14,323 nucleotides of DNA, from positions 1-14,323 of the forward strand of contig SKNG01000052.1 in NCBI GenBank assembly GCA_007120685.1, given 5' to 3'. Positions within the stretch are counted from its first letter, which is position 1, and each line of letters opens with the position of its first letter. The notes beneath the pieces are model-generated. The model made no database searches. It saw only the letters and a list, made by a program, of their open reading frames with translations, and was not told the origin of the DNA. Source of the stretch: Paracoccaceae bacterium. GTDB lineage: Bacteria; Pseudomonadota; Alphaproteobacteria; Rhodobacterales; Rhodobacteraceae. Below are positions 14,163 to 14,323 of this stretch, in pieces. The translations under genes were made by a program, and so were the position numbers.

Positions 14163-14238
14163 TGGTGCCGGTGGAGGGGCTCGAACCCCCGGCCTTCGCT
14201 TTACAAGAGCGCTGCTCTGCCAACTGAGCTACACCGGC
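14163..14238 (-). tRNA. tRNA-Thr (anticodon UGU)
   Basis: The 76-base minus-strand gene folds as a full cloverleaf: acceptor GCCGGTG/CACCGGC, D-arm GCTC-AGTTGGCA-GAGC, anticodon loop CTTGTAA with anticodon TGT, five-base variable loop AGGCC, T-arm GGGGG-TTCGAGC-CCCTC, discriminator A and an encoded CCA (14165-14163). The first anticodon-stem pair (27-43) reads G·A instead of a Watson-Crick pair. The UGU anticodon reads ACA and, through U34 modification, other Thr codons. The gene is convergent with lctP. Confidence 0.95.
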
Positions 14239-14246
14239 CTGTGGCT

Positions 14247-14275
14247 CGTCTAGCGCCTTTGCCCCGGCGGCTCAA
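14247..14275 (-). promoter_or_regulatory. Candidate promoter of tRNA-Thr
   Basis: On the minus strand TTGAGC (14275-14270), 17 bases, TAGACG (14252-14247). The -10 box lies eight bases before the mature tRNA 5' end at 14238, so transcription would begin close to the tRNA itself. The -10 match to consensus is weak. The bases to the right (14276-14323) show a short GC alternation and no gene. Confidence 0.45.
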
Positions 14276-14323
14276 GCGCCCGCGCGCGCGCCCCGCTCCG
14301 GCGTCACGCCCCACCCACCCACC

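Noticed and set aside
14276..14323. Alternating GC and the CCCACCCACCCACC tail at the right edge
   Set aside because: It is too short and cut by the window edge; no array, gene or known element can be supported.

Overview
The window is GC-rich, densely packed chromosomal DNA from an alphaproteobacterium, most likely a Rhodobacterales member of the Paracoccus/Rhodobacter type. The main reasons are the adjacent trgA-trgB pair (a tellurite-resistance locus described in Rhodobacter sphaeroides), a photolyase gene next to a cyclopropane-fatty-acid synthase gene, the pepA-holC pair, and promoter-like elements ending in TAG/TAA-type -10 boxes. The genus is an inference. No insertion sequence, phage gene, integrase or CRISPR array was seen.

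Layout. Positions 1-3444, all plus strand: the 3' end of a DNA photolyase gene, a CFA synthase, membrane protein TrgA, and TrgB (a GGCT-like domain fused to a Nudix hydrolase). Positions 3445-5604: leucyl aminopeptidase PepA and DNA polymerase III chi subunit HolC behind their own promoter candidate, closed by two palindromic terminators. Positions 5605-8403: a short DksA/TraR-type zinc-finger protein on the minus strand, divergent from a four-gene plus-strand operon. The operon encodes an ETHE1-type persulfide dioxygenase, two YeeE/PmpA/PmpB-type sulfur membrane proteins and a DUF442 phosphatase-like sulfurtransferase. This is the BigR-type sulfide-detoxification gene set with the Blh fusion split into two genes at opposite ends of the operon. 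Positions 8404-10441: two more palindromes, then an Atm1/HMT1-type ABC exporter. Positions 10442-11377: tandem hairpins, a minus-strand DUF2892 membrane protein with a long leader, and a minus-strand His-rich secreted protein. Positions 11378-14103: a divergent promoter region, then a D-lactate dehydrogenase-lactate permease operon. Positions 14104-14323: a minus-strand tRNA-Thr(UGU) and its promoter candidate.

How it fits together. The left part looks like stress defence (DNA repair, membrane cyclopropanation, tellurite tolerance). The centre looks like sulfane-sulfur handling: sulfur import or relay through PmpA/PmpB, oxidation of glutathione persulfide by the dioxygenase, and thiol transfer by DUF442. 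The Atm1-type exporter for glutathione conjugates and the DUF2892 protein may belong to the same physiology. A shared 9-base element (GCATTCAAA) inside ATTC/GAAT-type dyads lies upstream of both the dioxygenase operon and the DUF2892 gene. It may be a common operator for a persulfide-sensing ArsR-type repressor encoded elsewhere. The right end is ordinary lactate metabolism.

No wholly novel multi-gene system is evident. The best leads are the split-Blh persulfide island with a divergent DksA-like gene, the shared operator-like element, the family of TTCGAA/GTCGAC-centred terminator palindromes, and the His-rich exported protein.
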